This document shows, one piece after another, positions 61,812 through 64,000 of a stretch of 64,000 nucleotides of DNA. The notes beneath the pieces are model-generated. The model was given only the letters and a program-made list of their open reading frames with translations. It had not been told where the DNA came from and did not search any database. A program made the translations under genes and the position numbers. Position 1 is the stretch's first letter, and each line of letters begins with the position of its first letter. Source of the DNA: Chrysophaeum taylorii (Eukaryota > Sar > Pelagophyceae > Pelagomonadales > Pelagomonadaceae); assembly GCA_029834535.1 (NCBI GenBank), contig JAQMWT010000057.1, positions 62,001 through 126,000 on the forward strand. Reading direction: 5' to 3'.

Positions 61812-62831
61812 ACAAGTGCAGGCCAGTAAGTTCACCTAGTCCCAATCTCTAACCCCAGTAAGTTCGGCGTAAACCCACTCGTGCTCACATCCACTCACCC
61901 CACTCTCCTTTGAGCTCGTCGCTCTCACCCCGCCAATCTAAGCTGCTTTTATCCGCACACGTCGCTATCCTTTGCGTTTACTCTAAAAACCCCAGTAAGC
62001 TCACTTGGTCTCAGTAAGTTCACCTGGTCACTAAGTTCACCTAGTTCCAATCTCCAACCCCAGTAAGTTCACCTGGTTCCAGTAAGTTCACCTGGTCCCA
62101 GTAAGTTCACCTATAGTGCGCGTGTAGACGCCGGGAGGGCTTATCGGTATTGCGCAGCACGTGTGGGGTAGGGTGGAGTCGTCGACCCAGATGATTATAT
62201 CCTCGGGGTTGCCGATCGACAGGGAGCCACGTAGAGCTGGACGTGGCAGAAGACGGGTTTGGGCAAAAGGACGCCGACCTCGCGGGGCGTCTGGCCCTGG
62301 CTCTTGTTGATCGTTTGGCGTCGGCGGGCCTTAAGGGATACAGGTTGGAGGAGCCTCGGTGACAACGACACGATCGATCACGTATCTGGTACCGTTGCAG
62401 TGGCCGTGCGACGGGTCGAGGTTGCGAAGACATTAAGCTCGCGATCAAAGTCAGCATGCCGTTGGTCGTCAGGGAGTTCAAAACTCTACTGTAAAGAGCG
62501 AGGCGTCGTCTTCCGACCCAACCTAGTCGGCCGAAAAGAACTCCGACGCCTCGTCTCCGGGGAAAAAAGGCCGAGGTCATGCGCACGTTGTCAGCATCGA
62601 CAACATCGTTTCGACGGGGCGAGAGAATGGCGCGTTGAAAGAGCCGCCGCGGGTCGTGGAAATAGTCTGCGAGGTCGCCGTATACGGCTTGGAGGCTCAC
62701 TGTCTGGCTCTCGCGCCTACCTGATCCTTACTCTCGCGCCTACCTGATCCTTACCCTAAATCGAGGGACAAACAGACAAACAGACAAACAGACAGACAGA
62801 CAGACAAACATCTGTCGATTAGTAGTTAGGA
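61812..62831 (-). mobile_element. Helitron-derived unit G (tandem)
   Basis: The last unit of the right array. The helicase remnant runs 62700 down to about 62110, preserving MSLQAVYGDLADYFHD and RAILSPRRNDVVDADNVRM. The end TTAGGA at 62826-62831 lies only 63 bp before the next gene's ATG. Confidence 0.8.
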
Positions 62832-62893
62832 TACGTTGCGGTCGATGAGGAAAAAAATCCGTTGGAGTTCATTTCATATGTGGCAAAAACAAA

Positions 62894-64000
62894 ATGTTGT
62901 CGGGGACGACGATGGTGACCATGGTCGCGTGTATCATCGAGGCGGCGGCGCTCCAGCGGCGGTACATCTGGAACGCGACGTTCGCTCCCGCCAAGCTCGG
63001 ATTCGCCGCGCTCCCGCAGTGGGTCATCTCAAAGGCAACGATGGGGTTTGGGTGCGATTTGCCGTGTTTCAACCCGAGCCTCGCCCCCCTCCCCGCGACT
63101 TTCGCCGCCGAGCTCAGCAATTTGATGCCCGACCGACGCCCCACCTACCTCGCCTCGTTCCGAAGGTCGAACTCCCTCTGCGCCCAGCTCGTGGAGCGTC
63201 GTCGTCGGCGTTTGGTGAACCGGAACGCTCACATCACGACGAGGTTTGCAGTCGTCGACGACGAGATGCGCGTCGTCGCCAACGTGACGAGAATCCGGAA
63301 CAGGTATGGAAACGAGTTTTCCTGGGACCTCCCGATCAGCTGTCCCTACGAAGACGTGCGGCTCGACGCGGGCGAGGACAGGAGGGTCTTGGTCCACGGC
63401 ATGAACTACGCGCGAGGCTACCCGCGGTGGCATTTGTGGTGGTTCGAGCTCCACGCGCACGACAATCTCGAGGTCACGGCCGTGACCCGCCACGTCGAGC
63501 ATCCCGATATCAAAGATACCTTAAACATTCCCGAGATCAGGAGCGGCCGCAACTACGGCGTCGTCTGGCGAGCCGAGGCCGTCCGCGTCGTCCACGGGCT
63601 CAACACACACCTCGATTTCAGACGAGGCATCCCCACCGCCGTGTCTCCCGACCGACCCGACCCAAAGGCCGGCGTCCCGGTGATCGAATCGGTGACGGGA
63701 AAACGCGAACTCCACAACACTGGTTCGCCGCTCAACCTAAGCCTCGTCGGGTGCCCCAACCTCCTCCTCGCACTCGGCCACGCCCACGTCGACACGCAAT
63801 TAGAGACGGGCAAAGCCTACGGTCAGACCAAGTTCGGCAACACATACTTATACAATTTTCTTGTATACAACGCCACCCCCCCCTTCGAGCTCTCTACCGT
63901 CAGTCCCGCTTTCTGCTTCCCGACCGTTGGCACCGAAAACGACGAGTGCGACGTCATCCAGTATGTCGGCACCATGACGCCCACGCCGGCCGACCCTACC
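62894..64000 (+). CDS. Unidentified protein, 3' cut by window edge
   Basis: The frame is open from ATG 62894 to the end of the window, 369 residues so far, with strong GC3 bias. The N-terminus has LQRRYIWNATFAPAKLGFAA. The body has aromatic-rich segments WHLWWFELHAHDNLEV, NIPEIRSGRNYGVVWRAEAV, TGSPLNLSLVGCPNLLLALG HAHVDTQ (given in parts) and NTYLYNFLVYNATPPFELS. The repeating beta-strand and aromatic pattern and a GHAH motif suggest a beta-propeller glycan-active or glycan-binding protein, but I cannot assign a family. A start further upstream within the Helitron flank is not supported. Confidence 0.7.
   Translation, partial: MLSGTTMVTMVACIIEAAALQRRYIWNATFAPAKLGFAALPQWVISKATMGFGCDLPCFNPSLAPLPATFAAELSNLMPDRRPTYLASFRRSNSLCAQLVERRRRRLVNRNAHITTRFAVVDDEMRVVANVTRIRNRYGNEFSWDLPISCPYEDVRLDAGEDRRVLVHGMNYARGYPRWHLWWFELHAHDNLEVTAVTRHVEHPDIKDTLNIPEIRSGRNYGVVWRAEAVRVVHGLNTHLDFRRGIPTAVSPDRPDPKAGVPVIESVTGKRELHNTGSPLNLSLVGCPNLLLALGHAHVDTQLETGKAYGQTKFGNTYLYNFLVYNATPPFELSTVSPAFCFPTVGTENDECDVIQYVGTMTPTPADPT

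Overview
The window reads as nuclear DNA of a GC-rich, gene-dense single-celled eukaryote. Protein genes are almost all single uninterrupted reading frames. Intergenic gaps are often under 100 bp, and neighbouring genes are commonly divergent (13150/13188, 44502/44569, 54466/54511, 58925/59021) or nearly touching tail to tail (11933/11942). A stramenopile alga, pelagophyte-like, is my best guess. The reasons are base composition, compactness, a TAZ-like protein carrying the NPWW zinc-ribbon type I associate with diatoms and relatives, a SnoaL-like protein type common in phytoplankton, and an organellar-type RlmN. This placement is inference; no rRNA or plastid gene is present to settle it.

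Layout. 1-2.2 kb: tail of an unknown gene, then a Helitron-derived repeat split by a LINE-like 3' fragment. 2.6-14.9 kb: host genes (kelch, cytochrome P450, RlmN, aquaporin, membrane protein, ankyrin, SET/MYND, glycosyltransferase-like). 15.7-18.9 kb: three ~1 kb Helitron-derived units, two head to tail and one inverted. 18.9-25.3 kb: coiled-coil protein, TAZ/zinc-ribbon protein, TLC-like membrane protein. 25.4-40.9 kb: a retrotransposon nest. 41-59.7 kb: host genes for membrane traffic (Vps39/TRAP1-like, DHHC acyltransferase, p24), mRNA decay (PAT1), calcium sensing, FHA, LRR/PA and phosphomannomutase. 59.8-62.8 kb: three more Helitron-derived units. 62.9 kb to the end: an unknown gene cut by the window edge.

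The most striking system is the nest at 25,650-40,856. A decayed Ty3/gypsy element of about 9.8 kb carries, between protease and reverse transcriptase, a cytosine-C5 DNA methyltransferase-like domain with clear motifs I and IV. A Ty1/copia element of 5.4 kb sits in its integrase, in the opposite orientation, flanked by a perfect GGTTA duplication. That copia element in turn carries a 24-bp LINE 3'-end insertion with a 10-bp target duplication. The order of events can be read directly from these junctions.

Two other features stand out. Seven Helitron-derived units all carry the C-terminal part of a Pif1-like RepHel helicase broken across the same three frames, so they spread after the helicase died. 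A single 1164-residue protein joins a Vps39/TRAP1-like body to a gamma-COP-like appendage domain.
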